From Herbidospora solisilvae (GTDB lineage Bacteria > Actinomycetota > Actinomycetes > Streptosporangiales > Streptosporangiaceae): a stretch of 64,000 nucleotides of DNA. The notes under the pieces are model-generated. The model had not been told where the DNA came from. It ran no database searches and was given only the letters and a program-made list of their open reading frames with translations. The stretch's first letter is position 1. Every line of letters begins with the position of its first letter. Position numbers and translations under genes: made by a program. Positions 57,141 through 64,000 of this stretch are shown one piece after another. The stretch covers positions 63,312 to 127,311 of the forward strand of contig NZ_WXEW01000003.1 of the NCBI RefSeq assembly GCF_009901565.1, given 5' to 3'.

Positions 57141-57784
57141 CTGACGACCGTGACGACGACGGCCGTGGTGATCACCATCAGCACGGCCGCCTCCACGGCC
57201 GCGATGGCCTGCTTCACGCCCTCCCCGGCCCAGTCGCCCTCGGTGATCTCCTTCACCCGGGCCTCGTCGGCGCCGGGGAACTGCTTCTTGAGCGCCTTGG
57301 CGGCGTGCATGATCCCGATGAGCACCGCGGTCCGCTCGTCGGGCTCGGCGCCGTTCAGCACGCTCTCCACCCGCATCCGGACGGCCCTCTCGACGCTGCC
57401 GTCGAGCTCCGGATACTTGACGGTCTTGAACAGGCCGAGGATCTTGCCGCGTTCCTCCGAGAGCACCCCGCCCTCGACGAGCCTGACGAGCAGCCGCTCG
57501 CGCACCTTGGCGCCTTCGAGCTTGTCGACCCACCATTCGGGCTTGCGGACCTTGGCCTCGGCGGCGATCCGCGCCAGCGCGGCGTCGAGCTCGGGCTCCC
57601 CGACGGGGGTCGGGTCGGTGACGACGACCTTCTTGTCGGTCAGGGTGAGCCGGTCTCTGATCGCCAGTTCGGCCAGCAGGGCGCCGGCGAGACCGGCGTT
57701 CAGCTCGGTGGAGCCGATCGTGGGCCGGCCCTTCTCCTCGTCGTAGCCGAGAAGCAGCACGTCTTCGGCGATGATGCTGGTCAT
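57137..57784 (-). CDS. GPP34 (GOLPH3/VPS74-like) domain protein
   Basis: A 215-residue protein: IIAEDVLLLGYDEEKGRPTIGSTELNAGLAGALLAELAIRDRLTLTDKKVVVTDPTPVGEPELDAALARI is the GPP34 N-terminal half. In eukaryotes this fold binds phosphatidylinositol-4-phosphate in the Golgi. Actinobacterial homologues are common and uncharacterised. A hydrophobic C-terminus (AAVEAAVLMVITTAVVVTVVS) may attach it to the membrane. Divergent from the Fpg/Nei gene (26 bp) and convergent with LCP (4-bp overlap). Confidence 0.92.
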   Translation of the reverse strand: MTSIIAEDVLLLGYDEEKGRPTIGSTELNAGLAGALLAELAIRDRLTLTDKKVVVTDPTPVGEPELDAALARIAAEAKVRKPEWWVDKLEGAKVRERLLVRLVEGGVLSEERGKILGLFKTVKYPELDGSVERAVRMRVESVLNGAEPDERTAVLIGIMHAAKALKKQFPGADEARVKEITEGDWAGEGVKQAIAAVEAAVLMVITTAVVVTVVS

Positions 57785-57810
57785 GTGCCCGTCCCTACGT
57801 AGTCTGAAGT

Positions 57811-58689
57811 ATGCCTGAATTGCCCGAGGTGGAGTCGCTGGCCGAGTTCCTGCGGGAGCGTGCGGTCGGACAGGTCGTGCAGGCCGTCGACGTGGTGGCG
57901 TTCTCGGCGTTGAAGACCGTTTCGCCGCCGATCACCGCATTGGGCGGCCTCACCGTGACGACGGTCGCCCGCCATGGGAAGTTCCTCGATCTCGACTGCG
58001 ACGGGATCCACCTCATCTTCCATCTCGCGCGCGGCGGCTGGCTGCGCTGGCGCGACGACCTCTCGGGCGCCAAGCCCGTGCGGCCGGGGAAGGGCCCGCT
58101 CGCGCTCCGGGTACGGTTCGCGCCCGACGCCCTCGGCGTCGCCCCCGGCTTCGAGCTGACCGAGGCGGGCACCCAGAAACGTCTGGCCGTCTACGTGGCG
58201 GCCTCACCGGGCGACGTGCCGGGCATCGCCTCGCTCGGGCCCGACCCGCTCACCCCCGACTTCACCGTCGAGACCCTCGCGGCCATCCTCGAAGGCAAAC
58301 GCACTCAGATCAAGGGCTTGCTGCGCGACCAGAAGGTCATCGCCGGCATCGGGAACGCCTACTCCGACGAGGTGCTCCACGCGGCGAGGATGTCCCCGTT
58401 CAAGGTCGCCTCGACCCTGACCCCCGAACAGGTCGCCTCCCTGTACGACGCCATCGTCGTCACCCTGAAAGAGGCGATTGAGCGTGCCCGGGGCATCGCC
58501 GCCAAAGACCTGAAGGCGGAGAAGAAGTCCGGGCTGCGGGTGCACGGGCGTACCGGCGAGAAGTGCGAGGTGTGCGGCGACACGGTGCGGGAGGTCTCCT
58601 TCGCCGACTCCTCGTTGCAGTACTGCCCGACGTGCCAGACGGGCGGCAAACCGCTGGCCGACCGGCGGATGAGCAAACTGCTCAAGTGA
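57811..58689 (+). CDS. Fpg/Nei-family DNA glycosylase/AP lyase
   Basis: A 292-residue base-excision repair enzyme. The N-terminus MPELPEVESL supplies catalytic Pro and Glu. The H2TH helix region is IKGLLRDQKVIAGIGNAYSDEVLHAARMSP. The C-terminal zinc finger has four cysteines (CEVCGDTVREV...QYCPTCQ). The finger spacing and the remaining sequence suggest the Nei-like actinobacterial group rather than canonical MutM. It removes oxidised bases. ATG 57811. Confidence 0.95.
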   Translation: MPELPEVESLAEFLRERAVGQVVQAVDVVAFSALKTVSPPITALGGLTVTTVARHGKFLDLDCDGIHLIFHLARGGWLRWRDDLSGAKPVRPGKGPLALRVRFAPDALGVAPGFELTEAGTQKRLAVYVAASPGDVPGIASLGPDPLTPDFTVETLAAILEGKRTQIKGLLRDQKVIAGIGNAYSDEVLHAARMSPFKVASTLTPEQVASLYDAIVVTLKEAIERARGIAAKDLKAEKKSGLRVHGRTGEKCEVCGDTVREVSFADSSLQYCPTCQTGGKPLADRRMSKLLK

Positions 58690-58715
58690 GGACCACCTAT
58701 CCCTACACTGGGCGC

Positions 58716-59039
58716 ATGACTCTGCGGGACGTGCAACCGACCGGCGTGCCTGACGGCGCCTACCTGCTTGACGTGCGTGAACTCGACGAGTGGCGGGCCG
58801 GGCACGCCCCCTCGGCGACCCACATTCCGCTCGGCCAGCTCCAGAACCGGGTGGGCGAGGTGCCCCAGGGCCAGCCGGTCTATGTGATCTGCCGGGTCGG
58901 CGGCCGGTCGGCCCAGGCGGCGACGTGGCTGAACCACGTGGGCTGGGAGGCCGTCAACGTCGGCGGCGGGATGCAGTCGTGGGCGGCGTCGGGGCTGCCG
59001 ATGGAGAGCGAGAGCGGCCAGCCGCCCTACGTGGCCTGA
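58716..59039 (+). CDS. Rhodanese-like domain protein
   Basis: A 107-residue single-domain rhodanese: AYLLDVRELDEWRAGHAPSATHIPLGQLQNRVGEVPQGQPVYVICRVGGRSAQAATWLNHVGWEAVNVGGGMQSW. The active-site loop is CRVGGRS with catalytic Cys. It transfers sulfane sulfur. It lies 26 bp after the glycosylase gene on the same strand. Confidence 0.95.
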   Translation: MTLRDVQPTGVPDGAYLLDVRELDEWRAGHAPSATHIPLGQLQNRVGEVPQGQPVYVICRVGGRSAQAATWLNHVGWEAVNVGGGMQSWAASGLPMESESGQPPYVA

Positions 59040-59057
59040 CCCCTGACGAGGGGCGGG

Positions 59058-59555
59058 TCACATCCGGTAGTAGCCGAGCAGGTCGTCGAGCGCGGTCACC
59101 GGGTCGACGCGGACGATGGTGCCGGTCTTGAACGCGTTGATCATCTTCCCGCCGCCGATGTAGACGCCGACGTGGTGGGTGCGCTCGGCCGTGCCGAAGA
59201 AGACCAGGTCGCCGGGGGCCGGGACCGGGGCCGGGCGTAGCCGGCGGAGATGGTCGTCGGTGGTGCCGGGGCCCAGCACGTCGTGGCCGTAGGCGATCTC
59301 GTAGACCCAGCGGGTCAGCCCGGAGCAGTCGAGGCCGTTGGTCCGCGTGGCCGGGCAGGGCTTGATGTCGCCCCGGTAGCCCTTGCAGGTGCCCAGTGAG
59401 GGCCCGGCGCTCCCGGCGTGGCCGCCGCCCCACGAGTAGGGGTACTGGCCGATCAGGGCGTACGCCGACGCCAGGACCTGGGCCCGTTCGTCCGGCCGGG
59501 GAACGGACGCCACCGCCAGGACCAGGATGAGTGCCATGATCACGGAAATTTTCAT
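59058..59555 (-). CDS. Secreted NlpC/P60-family cysteine peptidase
   Basis: A 165-residue exported endopeptidase. A short signal peptide (MKISVIMALILVLAVASVP) is followed directly by the NlpC/P60 domain: YPYSWGGG, TNGLDCSGLTRWVYEIA (catalytic Cys) and HHVGVYIGGGKMINAF (catalytic His). An extra insertion with two cysteines (GTCKGYRGDIKPCPATR) could form a disulphide. It cleaves D-iGlu-meso-DAP bonds in peptidoglycan. Its start codon lies within an inverted repeat shared with the divergent ThuA gene region. Confidence 0.92.
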   Translation of the reverse strand: MKISVIMALILVLAVASVPRPDERAQVLASAYALIGQYPYSWGGGHAGSAGPSLGTCKGYRGDIKPCPATRTNGLDCSGLTRWVYEIAYGHDVLGPGTTDDHLRRLRPAPVPAPGDLVFFGTAERTHHVGVYIGGGKMINAFKTGTIVRVDPVTALDDLLGYYRM

Positions 59556-59637
59556 CGATACGAGGATAGGGATCGAACGAAACTTTTAGGCGGAAAGTTT
59601 CGTCGATGAAAATCAGAAGTCCGTAAGATCGTTGACA
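59548..59637. promoter_or_regulatory. Divergent regulatory region with two overlapping inverted repeats
   Basis: ACGAAACTTT (59577-59586) and AAAGTTTCGT (59594-59603) form a perfect 10-bp dyad with a 7-nt spacer. ATTTTCATCGA (59548-59558) and TCGATGAAAAT (59603-59613) form a second perfect 11-bp dyad that includes the nlpC-type start codon. A TTGACA -35 for the rightward ThuA gene lies at 59632-59637. The first dyad resembles CGAAA/TTTCG hemicellulase-type operators. Confidence 0.6.
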
Positions 59638-59742
59638 AATGTGTGCGATGAAGCTCACACTTCGGACATTCATCGCGTTAGGCATTGGGTCGGCGCTCAG
59701 ACGCGCGGTGGAGTTCCTGTTCGACCCGAAAAGAGGAGCCAC

Positions 59743-62121
59743 ATGCCGTCCTCTCGCCCCCGTCCCACCCGATCGTTAACCACTGCCCTGCTCGCAGTGC
59801 CCGCCTTGCTCCTCGGCACGCCCGGAGTGGCGTTCGCCGCCGAGAGCGGAGCCCCGCCCGTCCTGGACGTGGCGACGCTCTCCCCTGTGCACCCCGTCCC
59901 GAACTACAACGGCGTGGCCAACAACGCCTACGTGACCTCCACCAGCACCGGTCCCGGCGGCTGGTTCACCGGCAACGACGTCACGCTGAACCTGTCGGCG
60001 ACCGACGACGACGCCGTCAACCTCTTCCGGGTGACCGTCGCGGGCAGCACCGTCGAGGTGCCGGCCGTGCGGAACGGAAACCGCGGCACGGCCACCCACG
60101 TGATCAGCGGCGACCGCAACGGCAGCGTGAGCTACGTCGCCGTCGACGCGGCCGGGAACGCCTCGGCCTCGCGGTCGATCACGGTGCGGATCGACACCAA
60201 GCCGCCGGTCGCGGCCTGGCCCGGCATCCCCAACGGCAAGGTCGCGCACAGCGCGCTGCCGGCCGCCATCAACCCGACCCGTACCGACCCCACCCCCGGC
60301 GCGGGCGGCGCGGCGGTGCGGGACATGTGGATCGACGGCGTCTGGACCTACCCCCTGCCGCTCGACCTGGCCACCCTCTCGGTCGGCGAGCACACCTGGG
60401 CCGTCAACATCGGCGACTCCGCCGGCAACGCCGCCAAGTACACGCTGACCTTCGAGATCACCACCTCGGTCGCCGACCTGCGCGCCCTGGTCCAGCGGTA
60501 CGTGACCGCCGGCAAGGTCTCCGTGCCCAACGGCGACCGGCTGCTGGCGCTGCTCGCCGAGGCCGAGAGCGGCGACGCCGAGGCGGCGCTGGTCAAGTTC
60601 GGCGCGCTGGCGGCGAAGGTGACCCCCGCGGGCTACATGCGCGACTCGCTGGTCAAGGACGCCGCCTACCTCGTCGAGGAGCTCCAGGGCGTCGACCACC
60701 CCGACGTCGTCACCGGGATCGCGGTGAGCGCGGGCAAGGGCATGGAACGTTACCCGTTCCGCGCCCCGGGCGAGGCCGTGCGGAACAACCGGCCCAAGTT
60801 CAAGATCCTGCTGTTCGGCAACCGTCCGGGCGCCTTCCGGCACGAGCACATCCCGCTGACGATGGCGATGATCCAGGACCTCGGCCGGGAGAACTCCTTC
60901 GACGTCGACGTCTACGACTACCTCAGCCCCGAGGTGTCCGTCGCGGGCAACCCGTTCGAGAGCGCCGAGCGCCTGTCCCAGTACGACGCCCTCGTCGGCG
61001 TCTCCAGCGTCGGCAACGACGTGTTCGTCACCAACCGGCCCTCGACGACGACCCCCGGGGCCACGGTCGACGAGCAGGCCGCGCTGCAGACCTACATCCG
61101 CAACGGCGGCGGCTTCGTGGCCATCCACGGCGCCACCGACTCCATGCACAACTGGGACTGGTACAAGAACCTGGTCGGCGGCGAGTTCGACAACCACGGC
61201 TCCAACGCCGGCGGCATCCAGAACACCTGCGGCGGCTGCGTCATCGGCGAACTGGTCACCGAGGACGACACCCACCCGGCCACCCGCCACTTCGCCAAGA
61301 AGATGACGGTCATGGACGAGCTCTACAACTGGCGGGGCTTCCTGCCCCGCGAGAAGGTGCACGTCCTGCAGACGCTGACCGAGTCGACCTACGTGAACGG
61401 CATCGGCAACAGCGCCGGCCGGATCGAGGGCGCCGACCACCCGATCTCGTGGTGCACCAACTACGACGGCGGGCGGTCCTTCACCCAGGCGCTGCTGCAC
61501 AACTGGCAGAACACCGCCGACCCGATCTTCCAGAAGAACATCCTGGAGGGCATCAAGTGGGCCGCCGGGCAGTCCTCCGGCAACTGCTCCACCCACCTCG
61601 AGATGCGCGGGCTGGTCGCCGCCGGCGTGGCCGACGGTTCGGTCGACGCCGGTCTGGCCGCCACGCTGAACGGCGCGATCGACGCGTCGTACAACGCGTA
61701 CCTGATCAAGGACTACGTCAAGGCCATGGAGCAGGCCAAGGTCGTGCGCCGGGAGGTCAAGGCCAACCTGCCCGGCCCGGACAACACCCCGATCCGCGAG
61801 CGGGCCAAGGAGCTCGCCGAGTGGATGAAGGTGCTCGCCGACGACGCCGTCGTCCTGCGGTTCCAGTCGGAGCCGGTGCCGGCCACCCACCGGGCCGGTG
61901 ACGACGCGGTCTTCGCCGCGCCCGCCGAGGGCCAGAACGTCGCCTACCAGTGGCAGGTCAAGGCGCCGGGCGCGGCCGACTGGGCCGACGTGCCCGGCCA
62001 GACCTCGTTCGCGATCGCCGTGACCGCGACGCCGGAACTGGCCGGCTCGGAGTACCGGGTCCGCGCCTCGGACCCGACCGGCGCGATCGTCTCGCGTTCG
62101 GCGGTCCTGCGGGTCAACTGA
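59743..62121 (+). CDS. Large secreted ThuA-domain protein
   Basis: A 792-residue exported protein. Signal peptide TTALLAVPALLLGTPGVAFA. Residues about 40-280 hold Ig-like/FIVAR-type modules (LNLSATDDDAVNLFRVTVAG, SYVAVDAAGNASASRSITVRID), then a helical stretch. The ThuA domain (about 350-610) shows FKILLFGNRPGAFRHEHIPLTMAMIQDLG, YIRNGGGFVAIHGATDSMHNWDWYKNLVGGEFDNHG and DHPISWCTNYDGGRSFTQALLHN. ThuA domains have a class I amidotransferase-like fold and are tied to carbohydrate use (ThuA of trehalose metabolism). A helical linker and a C-terminal Ig-like domain (about 700-790) follow. RBS AGAGGAG before ATG 59743. Confidence 0.93.
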   Translation: MPSSRPRPTRSLTTALLAVPALLLGTPGVAFAAESGAPPVLDVATLSPVHPVPNYNGVANNAYVTSTSTGPGGWFTGNDVTLNLSATDDDAVNLFRVTVAGSTVEVPAVRNGNRGTATHVISGDRNGSVSYVAVDAAGNASASRSITVRIDTKPPVAAWPGIPNGKVAHSALPAAINPTRTDPTPGAGGAAVRDMWIDGVWTYPLPLDLATLSVGEHTWAVNIGDSAGNAAKYTLTFEITTSVADLRALVQRYVTAGKVSVPNGDRLLALLAEAESGDAEAALVKFGALAAKVTPAGYMRDSLVKDAAYLVEELQGVDHPDVVTGIAVSAGKGMERYPFRAPGEAVRNNRPKFKILLFGNRPGAFRHEHIPLTMAMIQDLGRENSFDVDVYDYLSPEVSVAGNPFESAERLSQYDALVGVSSVGNDVFVTNRPSTTTPGATVDEQAALQTYIRNGGGFVAIHGATDSMHNWDWYKNLVGGEFDNHGSNAGGIQNTCGGCVIGELVTEDDTHPATRHFAKKMTVMDELYNWRGFLPREKVHVLQTLTESTYVNGIGNSAGRIEGADHPISWCTNYDGGRSFTQALLHNWQNTADPIFQKNILEGIKWAAGQSSGNCSTHLEMRGLVAAGVADGSVDAGLAATLNGAIDASYNAYLIKDYVKAMEQAKVVRREVKANLPGPDNTPIRERAKELAEWMKVLADDAVVLRFQSEPVPATHRAGDDAVFAAPAEGQNVAYQWQVKAPGAADWADVPGQTSFAIAVTATPELAGSEYRVRASDPTGAIVSRSAVLRVN

Positions 62122-62137
62122 CCCGTCCCGTCTCACC

Positions 62138-62168
62138 GCCGGTGGCCCGAGTTCCTCGGGCCACCGGC
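62138..62168 (+). terminator. Terminator of the ThuA gene
   Basis: GCCGGTGGCCCGA (62138-62150) and TCGGGCCACCGGC (62156-62168) pair perfectly over 13 bp with a 5-nt loop. There is no T-run. It separates the ThuA gene from the lipoprotein gene. Confidence 0.75.
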
Positions 62169-62193
62169 CTCGCACCAAGCATGGAGTGAACCG

Positions 62194-62664
62194 ATGCTCC
62201 GCCGTCTCATGACACCCGTGGCCGCGCTCGTCCTGTGCGCCGCGTGCGGCGCCCCGGCTGATCCCACGGCCGACTCCCCGCCGGGGGCGGTCACCTGTGA
62301 ATCGGGGCCGCGTACGTCCCTGGCCGGGCCCGGCGACACCGAGTGGCGCCACCCCGACCGGTCGTTCTACGCCCCGGCCGACCCGGATGTGCCCACTGGC
62401 GGCAGTTTGGAGCACCTGATCGTCCGGGACAACGCCCTGATCGTCCAGTACTCGCGGGAGCTGCCGCAGCCGTCGATCGACGAGATCCGCGACTGGGCGG
62501 CGATGCAGACCGCGACGGTGGCCGTACCGGGACCGGCCGATCCCGTCATCCGCGCCACGCTCGCCTCGACGGAGCTCACCTGCGACGGACTCGATCTGAA
62601 CCAGCTCACGGAGTTGGCCCGCTCGCGGACACCTGGAGAGGTGGCCGACCACGGCGATCAGTAG
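62194..62664 (+). CDS. Lipoprotein of unknown function
   Basis: A 156-residue lipoprotein with signal sequence LMTPVAALVLCAACGAP (lipobox-like LCAAC). The mature part has two cysteines (TCESG and LTCDG) and a beta-rich middle (SLEHLIVRDNALIVQYSREL). No family is recognised. It is the last well-supported gene before the degraded stretch at 62665-63119. Confidence 0.7.
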   Translation: MLRRLMTPVAALVLCAACGAPADPTADSPPGAVTCESGPRTSLAGPGDTEWRHPDRSFYAPADPDVPTGGSLEHLIVRDNALIVQYSRELPQPSIDEIRDWAAMQTATVAVPGPADPVIRATLASTELTCDGLDLNQLTELARSRTPGEVADHGDQ

Positions 62665-63119
62665 CGCCGAATGGTGGTTGTGGCCGTCGGGCCCGGCGCT
62701 CCGACGCCCGCTGAGGCGGCGCTTGATCCCGTGGCAGCGGTGAAGGCGCGGTGCATGCCGGGCCACGGCCTCATGATTGTGTGCGGGGGCATTCATTCGC
62801 CGGCGCGCGCTGGCGACGCTCCGCTTCAGACAGGACGGATGGCTGGAATTCGGGCGAGAACGTGTGGTGGCGTACGAGATGAGGATGAAGCTCGCTCCTG
62901 CGAAAGAGCGGATCCGATCGCTGGTGCTCCGCGTTCGTTGATTGCGCAATGGGGACCCGGCTTGTGTGCCAACCCTGTGAGTTCCACCTTGAGTGTGTCG
63001 TCGGCGTCGTCGCAGGCCTGGTCGAGGTCCTTGTCAGCCCCGGTGTCGGGTGACCGTGCGTTCGCGACAGTGTGGGCGTCAGAGCTCCCAATCTACGCGG
63101 CTGCGCGCTGGTCCAGAGG
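62665..63119. other. Region without supportable gene, base composition changing
   Basis: About 455 bp between the lipoprotein and phosphoribosyltransferase genes. The open frames here (for example 62771-63091 on minus and 62671-63579 on plus) lack the GC-rich third position expected and resemble no protein family. GC content drops visibly compared with the left side. It may be a decayed gene or the boundary of an acquired segment. Confidence 0.55.
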
Positions 63120-63884
63120 TTATGGATGTGCGCCTTCCACGCAGCAACGTTCGAAGTCGAAGGGTTCTTGTTCGGCCTTCTGCCAGATCCGGACCTTGTT
63201 GTCGTTGAATTTGGTATCGATGATGCGTCCTATCACCAGCGCCACGACGCAGGTTGCGCCTTTGAGGCGGAGTGTGGAGGCGGCACTTTGGACGTGGGCG
63301 CCGGTGGTGAGTATGTCATCGACCAGCAGCACCGTCTTGCCGGCGACGGGGGCCAGAGGGCCGGTGACAAATGCGTCGTCGGCTGGCTCCGAACGTCCGA
63401 TCCTGCCCGTCCCCCGCTCCAGCAGTATCTGGCGAATCCCGCGGAAACTCTGGACCATCTTGACCACCCCGACCAAGGGATGGATGGCGCGAACCGGAGT
63501 GGGCCGAGTGGAAGGTATCACGGCCACGACGTCGAAATCACTGCCGCTCATTTCGCGCAGGCACGTCGCATGTGCTTGATAGAAACGATCGATGATCGCT
63601 CCGAGTATTGCAGTTTGACGTGCGATTGCCTTCTGCCGTGACGCGGGGTGGTTCTTGTAGTCCCGTAGGAGCTCATAGACGGGATCGTCGTGGGTCCGAC
63701 ACAGCGTGATCGGCACGACCTTGTCGGTCGGATACGTGACCTTGTTCATCGTCTGGACGCAATTAAGGCACCAGGAGTGGCCGCCGTTGGGGCCTGAGTG
63801 GCATATCTGGCACACGCCGGACCCCGCAGGCGGCACGTTCTTCAGCTGAGGACGGATGTTCTCGGTGAGCTCGAAAGGATCCAT
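63120..63884 (-). CDS. ComF-like phosphoribosyltransferase with N-terminal zinc ribbon
   Basis: A 254-residue protein. Residues 24-43 form a zinc ribbon (CQICHSGPNGGHSWCLNC, C-x2-C...C-x2-C). The PRTase domain has the PRPP-binding loop VLLVDDILTTGAHVQSAAS at about 185-203 and a strand VVAVIPSTRP. The overall plan is that of ComF, but sequence and context differ from the standard gene. Codon use is less GC-biased than that of its neighbours, as in acquired DNA. It starts 3 bp after the stop of an upstream gene that leaves the window, so the two form an operon. Confidence 0.88.
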   Translation of the reverse strand: MDPFELTENIRPQLKNVPPAGSGVCQICHSGPNGGHSWCLNCVQTMNKVTYPTDKVVPITLCRTHDDPVYELLRDYKNHPASRQKAIARQTAILGAIIDRFYQAHATCLREMSGSDFDVVAVIPSTRPTPVRAIHPLVGVVKMVQSFRGIRQILLERGTGRIGRSEPADDAFVTGPLAPVAGKTVLLVDDILTTGAHVQSAASTLRLKGATCVVALVIGRIIDTKFNDNKVRIWQKAEQEPFDFERCCVEGAHP

Positions 63885-63887
63885 CGC

Positions 63888-64000
63888 TCAATGGGGAATT
63901 GATGGCTGTGGACGCGGCACATCTACTAGCTTGTCCACGATTGTCACGATGTCGTCAATACCGTGGACGACAGTTACACCTCCCCGGCGCATATAGTGGT
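63888..64000 (-). CDS. Partial CDS, C-terminal end (possible DprA/SLOG-like protein)
   Basis: The minus-strand frame from the window edge to TGA at 63888-63890 encodes 36 residues, including MRRGGVTVVHGIDDIVTIVD. This resembles the last strand and helix of a Rossmann-type domain such as DprA/Smf or other SLOG proteins, but the piece is too short to be sure. It ends 3 bp before the phosphoribosyltransferase start, implying one transcript. The rest of the gene lies to the right of the window. Confidence 0.5.
   Translation of the reverse strand, partial: HYMRRGGVTVVHGIDDIVTIVDKLVDVPRPQPSIPH

Noticed and set aside
59776-62949. 1057-residue open frame on the minus strand
   Set aside because: It is the antisense of the ThuA gene; its composition follows the codon bias of the plus-strand gene and no domain or RBS is seen.
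62671-63579. 302-residue open frame on the plus strand
   Set aside because: It overlaps the phosphoribosyltransferase gene on the other strand and shows no domain or typical codon bias.

Overview
The window is very GC-rich DNA with a strong codon-position bias, many GTG/TTG starts, frequent 4-bp ATGA/GTGA gene overlaps and a complete actinobacterial pknB-pknA-pbpA-rodA-pstP-fhaB-fhaA cluster. It is a chromosomal segment of a filamentous actinomycete. The cellulolytic secretome, class E and F sortases and crgA fit a Streptosporangiales-like organism (inference; no rRNA gene is present). The synteny ppiA, rhomboid, crgA, class E sortase, pabA, pknB...fhaA, tRNA-Leu is the one usually found close to oriC.

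Left third (1-27 kb): regulator-rich accessory DNA. It holds MmyB-type, MerR, YtrA/GntR, Zn-ribbon TetR, WYL, ArsR and MarR regulators, many beside a visible operator. There is a class F sortase with a probable substrate, an AfsQ1/AfsQ2-like two-component operon with a lipoprotein, a GH5 cellulase, an extracellular nuclease and an anti-sigma-like protein. Decay is visible: a DUF6493-like gene has one in-frame TGA, an MFS transporter is reduced to fragments, and an ECF sigma gene has a frameshift at its 5' end.

Middle (27-38 kb): a cobalamin riboswitch precedes nrdAB (class Ia ribonucleotide reductase). A DevS/DevR hypoxia-type two-component system follows, with two DosR-box-like sites in front of a PPOX-fold gene and in a divergent devR/SnoaL promoter, plus a TspO-like protein. 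Then come a CBM2-bearing esterase, a MerR remnant, a DUF72 gene and a GlxA-type regulator.

Core (38-53 kb): housekeeping envelope and division genes. The seven genes from fhaA to pknB run leftward, mostly overlapping by 4 bp, and encode two Ser/Thr kinases, a PP2C phosphatase, two FHA proteins, a PBP and a RodA/FtsW polymerase: one signalling and cell-wall elongation unit. A tRNA-Leu(CAG) with a strong terminator closes it.

Right third (53-64 kb): a 115-bp tandem repeat, a pair of CNNM/CBS (CorC-type) membrane proteins, an LCP ligase, a GPP34 protein, an Fpg/Nei glycosylase, rhodanese, NlpC/P60 and a large secreted ThuA-domain protein. At the right edge, after about 455 bp with no supportable gene, lies a less GC-rich pair: a ComF-like phosphoribosyltransferase with a zinc ribbon, preceded by the last 36 residues of a gene that runs off the window. 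This pair is the most likely accessory or unusual system in the window, but it is incomplete here.
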